From contig NZ_CAURPW010000023.1 of the NCBI RefSeq assembly GCF_963526985.1, positions 1 to 14,131 on the forward strand: a DNA stretch of 14,131 nucleotides. Direction: 5' to 3'. This document shows, one piece after another, positions 6,523-14,074 of the stretch. The notes beneath the pieces are model-generated. The model ran no database searches, had not been told where the DNA came from, and was given only the letters and a program-made list of their open reading frames with translations. Position numbers and translations under genes: made by a program. The DNA comes from an uncultured Campylobacter sp. (GTDB lineage Bacteria > Campylobacterota > Campylobacteria > Campylobacterales > Campylobacteraceae). Positions within the stretch are counted from its first letter, which is position 1. Each line of letters begins with the position of its first letter.

Positions 6523-7164
6523 TTAAGATTTTATTTTAAGCCTATCGCCAGCATAGTAGGCGAGCTTCCAGGTCGGAGTTTGTTTTAGGTCTTTAAAGCC
6601 GTAGCCGCGAGCCTTAACTCTATCGCCGTAGATTTTTTCTATCATAGCCGATTCGCCTACTAGCAGTGCCTTTGTAGAACACATTGCCGCGCAAACAGGT
6701 ACTTTGCCTTCTGAAATTCTATCCTGGCCGTACTCTTCACGCTCGGCTTCGCTATTTGTCGGTAGCGGACCGCCTGCGCACATCGTGCACTTATCCATCG
6801 AACCTTTGGCGCCAAACACTCCCTCGCGCGGGAACTGGGGCGCGCCGAACGGACACGCGTATAGACAGTATCCGCAGCCGATGCAGATATCTTTGTCGTG
6901 TAGCACGACGCCGTCGGCTCTGATGTAAAAACAATCAACCGGGCAAACCAGCGAGCACGGAGCGTCCTCGCAGTGCATGCAGGCTATCGAGGTTGATATT
7001 TCCTTACCAGGTACGCCTTCGTTTAGCGTGATGACGCGGCGGCGGCGGATGCCAAGAGGCAGCTCGTGAGCCTCGTCGCAAGCCACTGCACAGCCGTTAC
7101 AGTCGATACATCTATCGTCGTCGCAGTAAAATTTAAGTCTATTGTTATCGTTAAATTCGCTCAT
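6523..7164 (-). CDS. fdhB: Formate dehydrogenase iron-sulfur subunit (beta)
   Basis: A 213-residue four-cluster ferredoxin subunit that carries electrons from FdhA toward the membrane quinone pool. Cysteine groups sit at residues 19-29 (CIDCNGCAVAC), 62-74 (CMHCEDAPCSLVC), 94-104 (CIGCGYCLYAC) and 126-162 (CTMC ... CAAMC), the pattern expected for four [4Fe-4S] clusters. It has no twin-arginine signal of its own, so export would be by hitch-hiking with FdhA, and no C-terminal membrane helix like that of E. coli FdnH. The ATG begins 1 nt after the fdhA stop, so the two genes are translationally coupled. In Campylobacter jejuni a cytochrome b gene (fdhC) follows; here none does, and fdhF converges instead. 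Confidence 0.93.
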   Translation of the reverse strand: MSEFNDNNRLKFYCDDDRCIDCNGCAVACDEAHELPLGIRRRRVITLNEGVPGKEISTSIACMHCEDAPCSLVCPVDCFYIRADGVVLHDKDICIGCGYCLYACPFGAPQFPREGVFGAKGSMDKCTMCAGGPLPTNSEAEREEYGQDRISEGKVPVCAAMCSTKALLVGESAMIEKIYGDRVKARGYGFKDLKQTPTWKLAYYAGDRLKIKS

Positions 7165-7165
7165 T

Positions 7166-10000
7166 TTACGCCTTTTCTATGCGGCATAGACCGCTTTTGG
7201 TTTCAGGAATCTGAGTGTTTATATCATATCCATAGTTAGTGACGGTATTTGCGCTCTCGCCTACCGCATAAGGCTTGGTGCCTTCCGGGAAATTACCCGT
7301 CATATCAACGCCTTGCATATAACCCGCATAATGAAACGGCATAAAGATGGTGTCGGGTTTAACGGACGGTACCACTCTGGCGCGCACCTTAACCTTAGTA
7401 CCTTCAGGCGAATGAACCCAGATGAAATCCCAGTTTTTAATGCCGTATTTAGCCGCAAGCTCGGGGTGGATATCAGCAAACATCTCAGGCGTTAGGCGGC
7501 TTAGATACATACTAGCTCTCGTCTCCATGCCCGCGCCGCTAAAATTTACGAGGCGAGCCGTCGTGAGGATAATAGGAAACTCTTTTGAGTAGTCCTTTGC
7601 TAGCTGGACGGATTGAAATTTCGTATCGACGCGGTTTTGAAGTTTCTTATCCTCAAAGCTCGGATACTTTTGCGCCAGATCGAATCTAGGCGTATGCAAC
7701 GGCTCTCTGTGAAGAGGAATTTGATCCGCAAAAGTCCAAACGATCGTCCTAGCTCGCGCATTGCCGTACGGAGCGATATTTTTCTCCATGCATTTTTTAG
7801 CGATGATATTACTATCGTCATGTATCCAGCTGCCGCCTATTTTGGCCTTTTCATCCTCGGTTAGCGTGATGCCTAGCACCTTTTCGATGTTATCTTTTTT
7901 GATCTCAGGATATCCACCCTTGACAAACGAATCTACGGGCGCGCTACCGTCCGCGGCTAATTGGCTAACTCCGTTATGCTCTAAGCCGAAGCGGTTTCTA
8001 AAACCCATACCGCCTTGCCTAACGGACTTGTTTATATCGTAAAGTATCGGGCTGCCCGGATGATCCTCCGTCCAGCACGGCCACGGCAAGCCGTAGTATT
8101 CGCCTTCGACTACGGTGCCAGGTTTTCCTAGACTTGTTTTTTCGTCAAATTTATCCCAGTTTTCTTGGTGCTTTTTGAGCCTTTCCGGAGTCCAACCCGT
8201 CATGCCGATAGTTTTTATTATATTTGCGATCTCGCGCGTAGCGACCTCAGGCCACTCGATCTTACCTTCGGCGTCTCTGATCGTGCGCGTTAGCTCGTCA
8301 TAGTAGCCTAGCCTTTTGGCAAGCTCAAACAAAATTTCGTGATCCGGCATACTCTCAAACAAAGGCTCTACGACCTGGCTTCTCCACTGGCCGCTGCGGT
8401 TTGTCGCTACAACCGTACCGCTGGTTTCAAACTGCGTCGCCGCAGGCAGTATGTAGACGTCGTCTTTTTTGTCAGTTATCACGCCGGCATCGTTTACGAA
8501 AGGATCTACCAGCACTAAAAGCTCAAGCGCATCTAAGCCTTCTTTTACTTTTACTTGTTGCGCGGTTGATGTGATACCGTTGCCGATTACCACTAAGGCT
8601 TTTATACTGTCGCCGGCATTATCTACGGCTTCGTTGCCGTTTTTACCGTCAAGCACGCCCGCCCACCATTTTGATAGCGTAAATCCGGGTTTAAACATCA
8701 TTTCAGGCTTAACGAAATTCTTTTGGAGCCATTCAAAATCGACCTTCCACATCTTAGCGAAGTATTTCCAGTTGGCTTCGTTTTTTGGATAGTACCCGGG
8801 TAGCTCGGTCGGCAAATTCGCCATATCCGTCGCGCCTTGAACGTTGTCGTGACCGCGCAGAATATTACAGCCGCCGCCTGATACGCCCATATTTCCTAGC
8901 ACTAGTTGCAGGATCGGAGCGATACGAGTGTTTGAGCTGCCTATGGTGTGCTGAGTTAGACCCATCGCCCAAACGACCGATCCCGGGCGATTTTTGGCAT
9001 AAACTTCGGTTATCTCAAGAAGCGTCTCTTTTTTGATCCCGCAAACATCGGCTACGACTTCGGGCGTCCATTTGGCAGCCTCTTCGCGGATCAGATCCAT
9101 ACCGTAGACGCGGTCGTTTATAAATTCCTTATCTTCCCAGCCGTTTTGAAAGATGATATTCATCATGCCGTACATAAAAGGTATATCCGTGCCGGTGCGA
9201 ATTTGAGCAAAATAATCAGCCTTAGCCGCAGTTCTCGTGTATCTTGGATCGATCACGATTAGCTTTGCGCCGTTATTTTCCTTCGCTTTTAGAAAATGTC
9301 TAAAGCCGACCGGGTGATTTACCGCCGGATTTGCGCCCACTATAAAGATAGACTTCGCGTTTTGGATATCTCCAAGATGATTGGTCATAGCTCCGTAACC
9401 CCAAGTATTCGCCACACCGGCGACTGTAGAGCTGTGTCAAAGACGGGCTTGGTGATCTAGGTTATTAGTCCCGAACATCGCTACGAATTTGCTTATATAA
9501 TAGCTTTGTTCGTTGCAATCTTTTGCAGAGCCTAGAAACATCACTTGTTCAGGGTTTTTCTCGCGATACGCTTTTAGTTTGGCGCCGATCTCGTCAAGCG
9601 CGTCTTTGTAGCTGATGCGTTTCCATTTGCCGCCTACTTTTTTCATCGGGTATTTCACGCGGCAGTGAGAGCGCACCATATCGATGACGTCGCTGCCCTT
9701 ACAGCAGTGGCCGCCCGCGCTTACCGGGTGATCTTGGGCTACTTCTTGGCGTACCCAAACGCCGTTTTCTACCTCGGCGCGCACTCCGCATCCAACGGAG
9801 CAAACCGTACAAACGGTTTTTACGATTTTAGAGTTTGGAAACGGATTTGCCATCTCTTCTTTTGTGGCGCTTCTAGTTACGCCGCTAGCAGCCAGCCCGC
9901 TCATACCGCCCGCTACGCCAGCTAGCGCGGCCATTTTTAAAAACGATCTTCGCCCGACTGCGTTTGAGTGGGGCATAAGACGTAAATTTGCCTCAGACAT
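7166..10000 (-). CDS. fdhA: Selenocysteine-containing periplasmic formate dehydrogenase large subunit
   Basis: A 944-residue catalytic alpha subunit when the in-frame TGA (9437-9439, minus strand) is read as selenocysteine at position 188 (DHQARL-Sec-HSSTVAG). Read as a stop, the gene would appear split into 187- and 749-residue pieces. A twin-arginine signal (RRSFLKMAALAG, Arg17-Arg18) directs folded export to the periplasm. One [4Fe-4S] cluster is bound by Cys64, Cys67, Cys71 and a cysteine at 99 or 100. The bis-pterin Mo or W centre is ligated by Sec188 next to His189. Length and layout match the respiratory FdhA/FdnG type rather than the shorter FdhF type. AAAGG lies just before the ATG at 10000. 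It is third in the operon after torD-like and TAT-target genes and is followed at once by fdhB. It should oxidise formate and feed electrons through FdhB to the respiratory chain. Confidence 0.95.
9409..9439 (-). promoter_or_regulatory. Bacterial SECIS element in fdhA
   Basis: On the minus strand, TGA is followed after 13 nt by TCGCC, loop GGTGT, GGCGA, a perfect 5-bp stem. Spacing, stem length and the GG-U-U loop pattern equal those after the fdhF TGA, with one loop base different (G for C). This supports readthrough as selenocysteine by SelB. Confidence 0.82.
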
Positions 10001-10023
10001 ATTTATCCTTTCTTAAATTTTTA

Positions 10024-10200
10024 TTATTTCGCTTGTTCGTAGTATAGATCCCAGTTTTTGCTTCTTTTGTAAAGCACTTCGGTCTTTTTGCTTTTACCGT
10101 ATTTTAGATTTGACGCCGCTGCCGTCGCTACTCCGGCCGTAGCCGCTACCGCGCCGACTAGCCCCGCCTTTTTTAAAAATTCTCGCCTATTTTTTTGCAT
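10024..10200 (-). CDS. Small twin-arginine protein of formate dehydrogenase regions
   Basis: A 58-residue protein. Its front half is a complete twin-arginine signal: KNRREFLKKAGLVGAVAATAGVATAAA. The rest is a short basic, aromatic tail (KYGKSKKTEVLYKRSKNWDLYYEQAK). It fits the family described as 'formate dehydrogenase region TAT target', found between the TorD-like gene and fdhA in epsilonproteobacteria; its role is not established. The ATG at 10200 lies inside the end of the chaperone gene (14-nt overlap). A 23-nt gap holding the fdhA ribosome site follows. It may help assemble or anchor the periplasmic dehydrogenase, or act as a maturation subunit; that is inference. Confidence 0.85.
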   Translation of the reverse strand: MQKNRREFLKKAGLVGAVAATAGVATAAASNLKYGKSKKTEVLYKRSKNWDLYYEQAK

Positions 10201-10912
10201 TTTCTTCCTCCATAGCTTTTAGCTTTCTTACTCGGTTTTTTTGTCTTCTTATGGCCTCAGATCTTGAGACTCCGTCCAAGGTCTTTTTGTTTTCGCCTTG
10301 ATTTATAGGACGCGGCGCGCTTAAAACTACGCGCTCAAACTCTATAAATTCTTGTAGTAGCACCGCGACGTCTTTGTAAATTTCGCTGCTTTCGTGGTTA
10401 AAAAGATCATTTATAAACTCGTCGATGTTTGGATTTATGATCTCTTTAAAAAGCTGCTCCTCAAGCTCGCCGTATAGCTCCAGCTCGCCCTCGCGCGCTA
10501 TAAATTCGCTCATTAGCGCAAACACGAAGCCCACGTTATCTTCGTTTTCTTTAAATTTAGCCTCATCGCGCCTAATGTCTGTGCGGGCTAAAATTTTACG
10601 CACTTTAGCGCAGGCATGCCCGACCTCGTAGCCCTCGTCGTAGTAGGACAGCGAGTTTCTAAGCGGACTTGGCAGAGCGTGGAAAATTTCATCGAATTCA
10701 TCCACTAAATTTTGTGGATTTTTTTCGTCGAATTTTGCCTGTATGCGCATTATCGCGGCGGCCGATTCTTCGTTTAGAGCGTGCGCCGAGGCAAGGCCTA
10801 GCATCGCATTTACGCCGCTAAATCTATCATCGCCTTGGCTAAAAACGAAAAAACGCGAAAATAGCGAGTAATAAAGCCCGCGTCCCGCCGCAAATTCGCC
10901 CTTGCTAGTCAT
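10187..10912 (-). CDS. TorD-family chaperone for formate dehydrogenase
   Basis: A 241-residue, largely helical protein of the TorD/DmsD type. These cytoplasmic chaperones bind the twin-arginine signal and apo-form of molybdoenzymes and hold back export until the cofactor is inserted. Supporting motifs are the N-terminal GRGLYYSLFSRFF, the acidic VDEFDEIFHALPSP stretch with downstream SYYDEGYEVG, and a C-terminal basic tail (RRQKNRVRKLKAMEEENAKK), consistent with the Cj1514c-like group. Its probable client is FdhA. The ATG at 10912 has AAGGAAGG directly upstream. It is the first gene of the operon, with a promoter -10 at 10965-10970 and the shared inverted repeat further upstream. Family assignment is confident; the client is inferred from position. 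Confidence 0.85.
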   Translation of the reverse strand: MTSKGEFAAGRGLYYSLFSRFFVFSQGDDRFSGVNAMLGLASAHALNEESAAAIMRIQAKFDEKNPQNLVDEFDEIFHALPSPLRNSLSYYDEGYEVGHACAKVRKILARTDIRRDEAKFKENEDNVGFVFALMSEFIAREGELELYGELEEQLFKEIINPNIDEFINDLFNHESSEIYKDVAVLLQEFIEFERVVLSAPRPINQGENKKTLDGVSRSEAIRRQKNRVRKLKAMEEENAKK

Positions 10913-10964
10913 AGCCTTCCTTTATCATTTTTATCTACTTTTTGAGATTTTTCTCGATTGTGAA

Positions 10965-10970
10965 ACTATA
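10965..10970 (-). promoter_or_regulatory. Promoter -10 box of the torD-fdhAB operon
   Basis: TATAGT on the minus strand, about 52 nt before the TorD-like start codon. A/T tracts lie upstream, as is common for epsilonproteobacterial sigma70 promoters. The shared inverted repeat begins 60 nt further upstream. Confidence 0.5.
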
Positions 10971-11030
10971 CTACTTTTTGGCTTATTTCTTATACTTAAA
11001 AAAAATTAAATCAAAAAAATTAATATACGC

Positions 11031-11057
11031 TTAAATATGCCTTAATTGCATATTACT
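11031..11057. promoter_or_regulatory. Predicted operator upstream of the torD-fdhAB operon
   Basis: On the minus strand this is AGTAATATGC-N7-GCATATTTAA. The 7-bp core arms are perfect (AATATGC and GCATATT) and the spacer is 7 nt, as at fdhF. The distal arm AGTAATATGC is identical to the fdhF arm over 10 nt. Confidence 0.72.
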
Positions 11058-11167
11058 CGCAGCGAAATTTAGGGGATAAAAGAAATATGAAATTTACGCA
11101 CATATCTCGTATTTAAGCTTCATTTTGATATTTACTTTTAACTTGGCTATTTTAACGGGTGCTAAAC

Positions 11168-11214
11168 GAGCCTAAATTTAAAACCTGGAGCGAAATTTGC
11201 AAAATTTTAGGCTC
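11168..11214 (-). terminator. Possible hairpin at the tupC 3' end
   Basis: GAGCCTAAA (11168-11176) and TTTAGGCTC (11206-11214) pair across a 29-nt loop that has further A/T complementarity. It overlaps the tupC stop codon. Only a weak T-rich run follows, so this is a tentative call. Confidence 0.35.
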
Positions 11215-12166
11215 ATTCAAGCCCCAAAAACGCTCCCTCGTCAAATTTAAAATAAATTCTCTCGCCGACGTTAAAATTTTGCGAATTAGGCGCCAGGGTT
11301 TTTATCAAAAAGTCGCCTATTTTGATTTTTACCAAAAGATCTTTGCCAAGATAGAGCGAAACCGAGTGTAAGATGCCGCCTAAGTAGCCTTTTATCGGCG
11401 TTTTGCTTAGCGTTATTTTGCTTGGATTTACGGCGATCTTTACGGCGTTACGTAAATTTTGCGGCAAATTTACGCTCGCGTTTTCGTCAAATTTTAAAAC
11501 CCCGCCATGCGCGTCAAATATGTTTTTGTACTCAAATTCACACACGCAACCTTTGTGCAAAAAGACGTTTTCTTCGGCGACCGCGCTTAGCCATTTGTCG
11601 TCGTGGCTAGCGATCACAAAGCCGCAGCCGTATCTTTGCCGCATATAAAGCACCGCCTTGCCAAAAAGCTTTGAAGTGCCCACATCCACGCTATTTGTCG
11701 GCTCGTCGAGTAGATAAAGCCGCGATCTAAGCGCCAAATTTAATGCAAAGCTAATGCGCTGCGTCTGCCCCGAGCTAAGCTCAAAGTGGCGCTTGTTTAA
11801 AAAGCTCTCGTCAAGCCCGACCAAATTTAACGCCTCGCTCGCCCTTTGCTCAAATTCCGCCAGCACTCCGCGGCTTTTTAAAACGGCTCTAAAATTTTCC
11901 CTCACGGAGCGTTTTAAAAGCGCGGGCTCTGGCAACAAAACGCTAATGTCGCGCAGTAAATTTAGGCTCGGCGCGCTGCTTCCCCACAGCCGCACTTCGC
12001 CGCTAGTGGGCTTTTGTAAAAACGACATCACTCGCATCAGCGTGCTTTTGCCGCTGCCGTTGCTGCCCGTTAGCGCGGTGATTTTACTAACGTCGATATC
12101 AAGGCGCGGGATGTTTAAAATCTCGCTCGCGCCGTAGTTTAGGCGTAAATTTCTAACGTTTATCAC
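11213..12166 (-). CDS. tupC: Tungstate ABC transporter ATP-binding protein
   Basis: A 317-residue ABC ATPase that powers import through TupB. Walker A is GSNGSGKST (34-42), the signature LSSGQ (130-134), Walker B LYLLDEPT (150-157) and the switch His188 (ASHDD). The usual Q-loop glutamine is not obvious: the segment reads VLLPEPALL (about 76-84). After about residue 245 a C-terminal region (NPSKITLSKTPIKGYLGGILHSVS onwards) looks like a TOBE/Mop-like oxyanion-binding domain, as in molybdate-type ATPases, which could sense substrate. The start is GTG at 12166, chosen because AAAGG lies 6 nt upstream. A 93-nt gap separates it from tupB with no gene inside. The call as tungstate rather than molybdate rests on the TupA and TupB neighbours. 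Confidence 0.87.
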   Translation of the reverse strand: MINVRNLRLNYGASEILNIPRLDIDVSKITALTGSNGSGKSTLMRVMSFLQKPTSGEVRLWGSSAPSLNLLRDISVLLPEPALLKRSVRENFRAVLKSRGVLAEFEQRASEALNLVGLDESFLNKRHFELSSGQTQRISFALNLALRSRLYLLDEPTNSVDVGTSKLFGKAVLYMRQRYGCGFVIASHDDKWLSAVAEENVFLHKGCVCEFEYKNIFDAHGGVLKFDENASVNLPQNLRNAVKIAVNPSKITLSKTPIKGYLGGILHSVSLYLGKDLLVKIKIGDFLIKTLAPNSQNFNVGERIYFKFDEGAFLGLE

Positions 12167-12259
12167 TGCGCGCCTTTCTCGTTAAATTTGCGCAAAGGCT
12201 CAAATTTGACGCGCCTAGCCAGCTTTTTGCGAGCGTAAAATTTCTAAATTTATCAAATT

Positions 12260-12952
12260 TCATTTATCCAGCCTTTTTAGCGCGTGTATCGTCAAATTTA
12301 CGGCAAATGCGATAAAGATAAGCACCAAAGCCAGCGCTATACCCATCGCAAACTCGCCCTTATTCGTCTCCAGCGACACCGCAGTCGTGATCGTGCGGGT
12401 GAAGTATTTGATATTTCCGCCGATCATCATCGCCACGCCGACCTCGGCCACGATACGCCCGTACGCCGTCGCTACGACCACCATCAAAGCGTATCTTAGC
12501 TCGTAAAGCACGCAGGCAACGAGCCTAGGCGCGCTCAGGCGTAAATTTAGTATGGTTAGGTAGTGCTTTTTGTCCATATTTTCCACGACGCTAGCGCTTA
12601 GCGAGATGATGATAGGCAGAGCCAGCACGAACTGGCCGAGCATAACGGCCTTTAGCGTAAAAAGCAGTCCAAACTCGCCAAACGGGCCGTTTCGCGTGAT
12701 AAACGCGTATAAAATAAGCCCGATCGCAACTGTAGGCATCGCAAGCGCCGTATCGCTAAGCAATCGTAATACTCGCCGTCCGCGAAAATCGTAAAATCCC
12801 AGCGTAAATCCAAGCGGAAAGCCGACTAAAATCGCAAAAAATATCGAAACGCTCGAAGTGTAAAGCGTCGCCCTGATCGCCGAATACGTCTCCTCGTCGC
12901 CGCTAAAAAGCAGCCTAAAGGCCTCCAAAAATCCGTTTAGTAGAAAATCCAA
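12260..12952 (-). CDS. tupB: Tungstate ABC transporter permease
   Basis: A 230-residue inner-membrane permease with about five to six hydrophobic segments (for example 32-53, 65-84, 93-118, 153-170, 203-225). It has a cytoplasmic EAA-like loop near YGRIVAEVGVAMMIGGN that should contact the TupC ATPase. Overall it matches the TupB/WtpB-like type that pairs with TupA-like binding proteins. The start is TTG at 12952, preceded by AAGGA with an 8-nt gap; no ATG or GTG fits better. It is divergent from tupA with a 75-bp shared control region. The predicted operator arm overlaps its first codon, so a bound regulator could block its transcription. Confidence 0.88.
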   Translation of the reverse strand: MDFLLNGFLEAFRLLFSGDEETYSAIRATLYTSSVSIFFAILVGFPLGFTLGFYDFRGRRVLRLLSDTALAMPTVAIGLILYAFITRNGPFGEFGLLFTLKAVMLGQFVLALPIIISLSASVVENMDKKHYLTILNLRLSAPRLVACVLYELRYALMVVVATAYGRIVAEVGVAMMIGGNIKYFTRTITTAVSLETNKGEFAMGIALALVLIFIAFAVNLTIHALKRLDK

Positions 12953-12975
12953 ATATTCTTTCCTTGCATATTTCT
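12949..12975. promoter_or_regulatory. Predicted operator in the tupB-tupA divergent region
   Basis: Core AATATTC-N7-GCATATT (arms 12952-12958 and 12966-12972, spacer TTTCCTT) matches the two fdh sites at 13 of 14 core positions with the same spacing. It lies 20 nt upstream of the tupA -10 box and covers the tupB ribosome site and start. The flank TTAAGCG after the right arm also recurs at the fdhA site. Confidence 0.62.
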
Positions 12976-12995
12976 TAAGCGTTAATTTAATGTGC

Positions 12996-13001
12996 TATAA
13001 T
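12996..13001 (+). promoter_or_regulatory. tupA promoter -10 box inside a palindrome
   Basis: TATAAT, 26 nt before the tupA ATG. It lies within the perfect palindrome TGCTAT-A-ATAGCA (12993-13005), so the opposite strand shows TATTAT. That could serve as the divergent tupBC -10. AAGGAG (13017-13022) precedes the tupA start by 5 nt. Confidence 0.6.
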
Positions 13002-13027
13002 AGCATACTTTTTAAAAAAGGAGAAAA

Positions 13028-13846
13028 ATGAAAAAAGTAATATTAGGCTCGCTAATCGCGAGCGTTTTGGCGTTTGCGGGCGATAGCGAACTCATCATGG
13101 CAACCACAACCAGCACCGATAACACGGGGCTACTAGACGCGATCTACCCTGCGTATAAGGCAAAAACAGGCGTCGATATCAAATGGACTGCCGTAGGCAC
13201 GGGAGCAGCTTTAAAACTAGGCGAAAACTGCGATGCGGACATACTTTTCGTGCATTCGCCAAAAGTTGAGAAAGAATTCGTAGAAAAGGGCTTTGGCGTC
13301 GAGAGAAAAGCCGTAATGTACAATGACTTCGTCGTCATCGCCGATAAATCTATCGCAGATAAATTTAAAGGCAAAGATATCAAAGAGAGCTTTGAGCTGA
13401 TCAAAAAAGAGAATATCAAATTTTTCTCTCGCGGCGATAAATCTGGCACCGACAACAAAGAAAAAGGTATCTGGAAAAAAATCAACGGCGAAGTGCCTGA
13501 AAAAGACGGCTGGTACATGCAAACAGGCCAAGGCATGCTAGCTACCATCAACGCGGCAGCCGAGCAAAAGGGCGTGACGTTCACAGACCGCGGCACCTAC
13601 ATCAAGTACGAGGACACCAAAAAAGGCGCGCCTGAGATGGTCATCATCAACGAAGGCGACAACGACCTAAAGAACTTCTACTCGCTAATCGCGGTAAATC
13701 CGAAGCACTGCGCTAAGGCCGACATCGAAAACGCAAATAAATTTATCGAGTGGGCGACGAGCGAAGAGGGTCAGAAATTTATCGGCGACTTTAAGCTGCT
13801 AGGTAAGCCACTTTTCACGCCTGACGCAAATACACGCAAAAACTAA
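13028..13846 (+). CDS. tupA: Tungstate-binding periplasmic protein
   Basis: A 272-residue solute-binding protein with a Sec signal peptide (about residues 1-17, ending AFA before GDS). It captures tungstate in the periplasm for TupBC. The family hallmark TTTSTDNTGLLD (26-37) directly follows the mature N-terminus and its Thr/Ser residues bind the oxyanion. FSRGDKSGTDNKE (about 137-149) contributes the second lobe, followed by the conserved GWYMQTGQGM and FTDRGTY segments. TupA-type proteins are known to prefer tungstate strongly over molybdate; selectivity here is inferred from that family. The gene is divergent from tupBC and followed by a strong terminator, so it forms its own transcript. 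Its position next to two bis-pterin formate dehydrogenases fits supply of their metal. Confidence 0.93.
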   Translation: MKKVILGSLIASVLAFAGDSELIMATTTSTDNTGLLDAIYPAYKAKTGVDIKWTAVGTGAALKLGENCDADILFVHSPKVEKEFVEKGFGVERKAVMYNDFVVIADKSIADKFKGKDIKESFELIKKENIKFFSRGDKSGTDNKEKGIWKKINGEVPEKDGWYMQTGQGMLATINAAAEQKGVTFTDRGTYIKYEDTKKGAPEMVIINEGDNDLKNFYSLIAVNPKHCAKADIENANKFIEWATSEEGQKFIGDFKLLGKPLFTPDANTRKN

Positions 13847-13857
13847 TTTTATTTACG

Positions 13858-13893
13858 CGCAAATTTGAGTCGAATTTATGACTTAAATTTGCG
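13858..13893. repeat. Imperfect inverted repeat after tupA
   Basis: CGCAAATTTGAGTC pairs with GACTTAAATTTGCG across a short A/T-rich loop, with one mismatch. It lies between the tupA stop and its terminator. It may protect the mRNA end or be one of the TCAAATTTGA-type palindromes common in this genome. Confidence 0.55.
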
Positions 13894-13899
13894 TGATTC

Positions 13900-13921
13900 G
13901 GGCGCACTTTGCGCCCTTTTT
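13900..13921 (+). terminator. Rho-independent terminator of tupA
   Basis: GGGCGCA (13900-13906), loop CTT, TGCGCCC (13910-13916), then a run of five T and TCTC. The stem is a perfect 7 bp with four G-C pairs at its base. Confidence 0.9.
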
Positions 13922-14074
13922 CTCTCTTAAATTTTACTCTTTTTATTTTTTAAATTTAATCAAATTTGAGCGCCCAGACCCGTATCTTGACGGCGCAAAT
14001 TTTCAAATTTGACCACGCATTTTTGATTTGCTCAAATTTGACCTTTTCGCGAGTCAAATTTAACCCGCTCAAAT
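13922..14074. other. Spacer rich in TCAAATTTGA-like words, no gene
   Basis: Five variants of (G/C)TCAAATTT(G/A)A occur in about 110 bp, on an AT-rich background. I see no gene or RNA here. The same words appear in the fdhF-fdhB and tupB-tupC spacers. Confidence 0.55.

Larger units (their letters stand above)
10913..11212. other. 300-bp spacer holding the fdh operon promoter and operator
   Basis: There is no gene here. The spacer separates the torD-fdhAB operon start from the tupC stop. It contains the minus-strand -10 box, long A/T tracts (11000-11030), the inverted repeat at 11031-11057 and the tupC 3' hairpin. Confidence 0.7.

Noticed and set aside
7166..9415. fdhA as a separate gene starting downstream of the TGA, with 9437-10000 as a truncated gene
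   Set aside because: The frame is continuous through the TGA, a SECIS stem-loop follows, and Sec-His is the expected active-site pair, so it is one selenoprotein gene.
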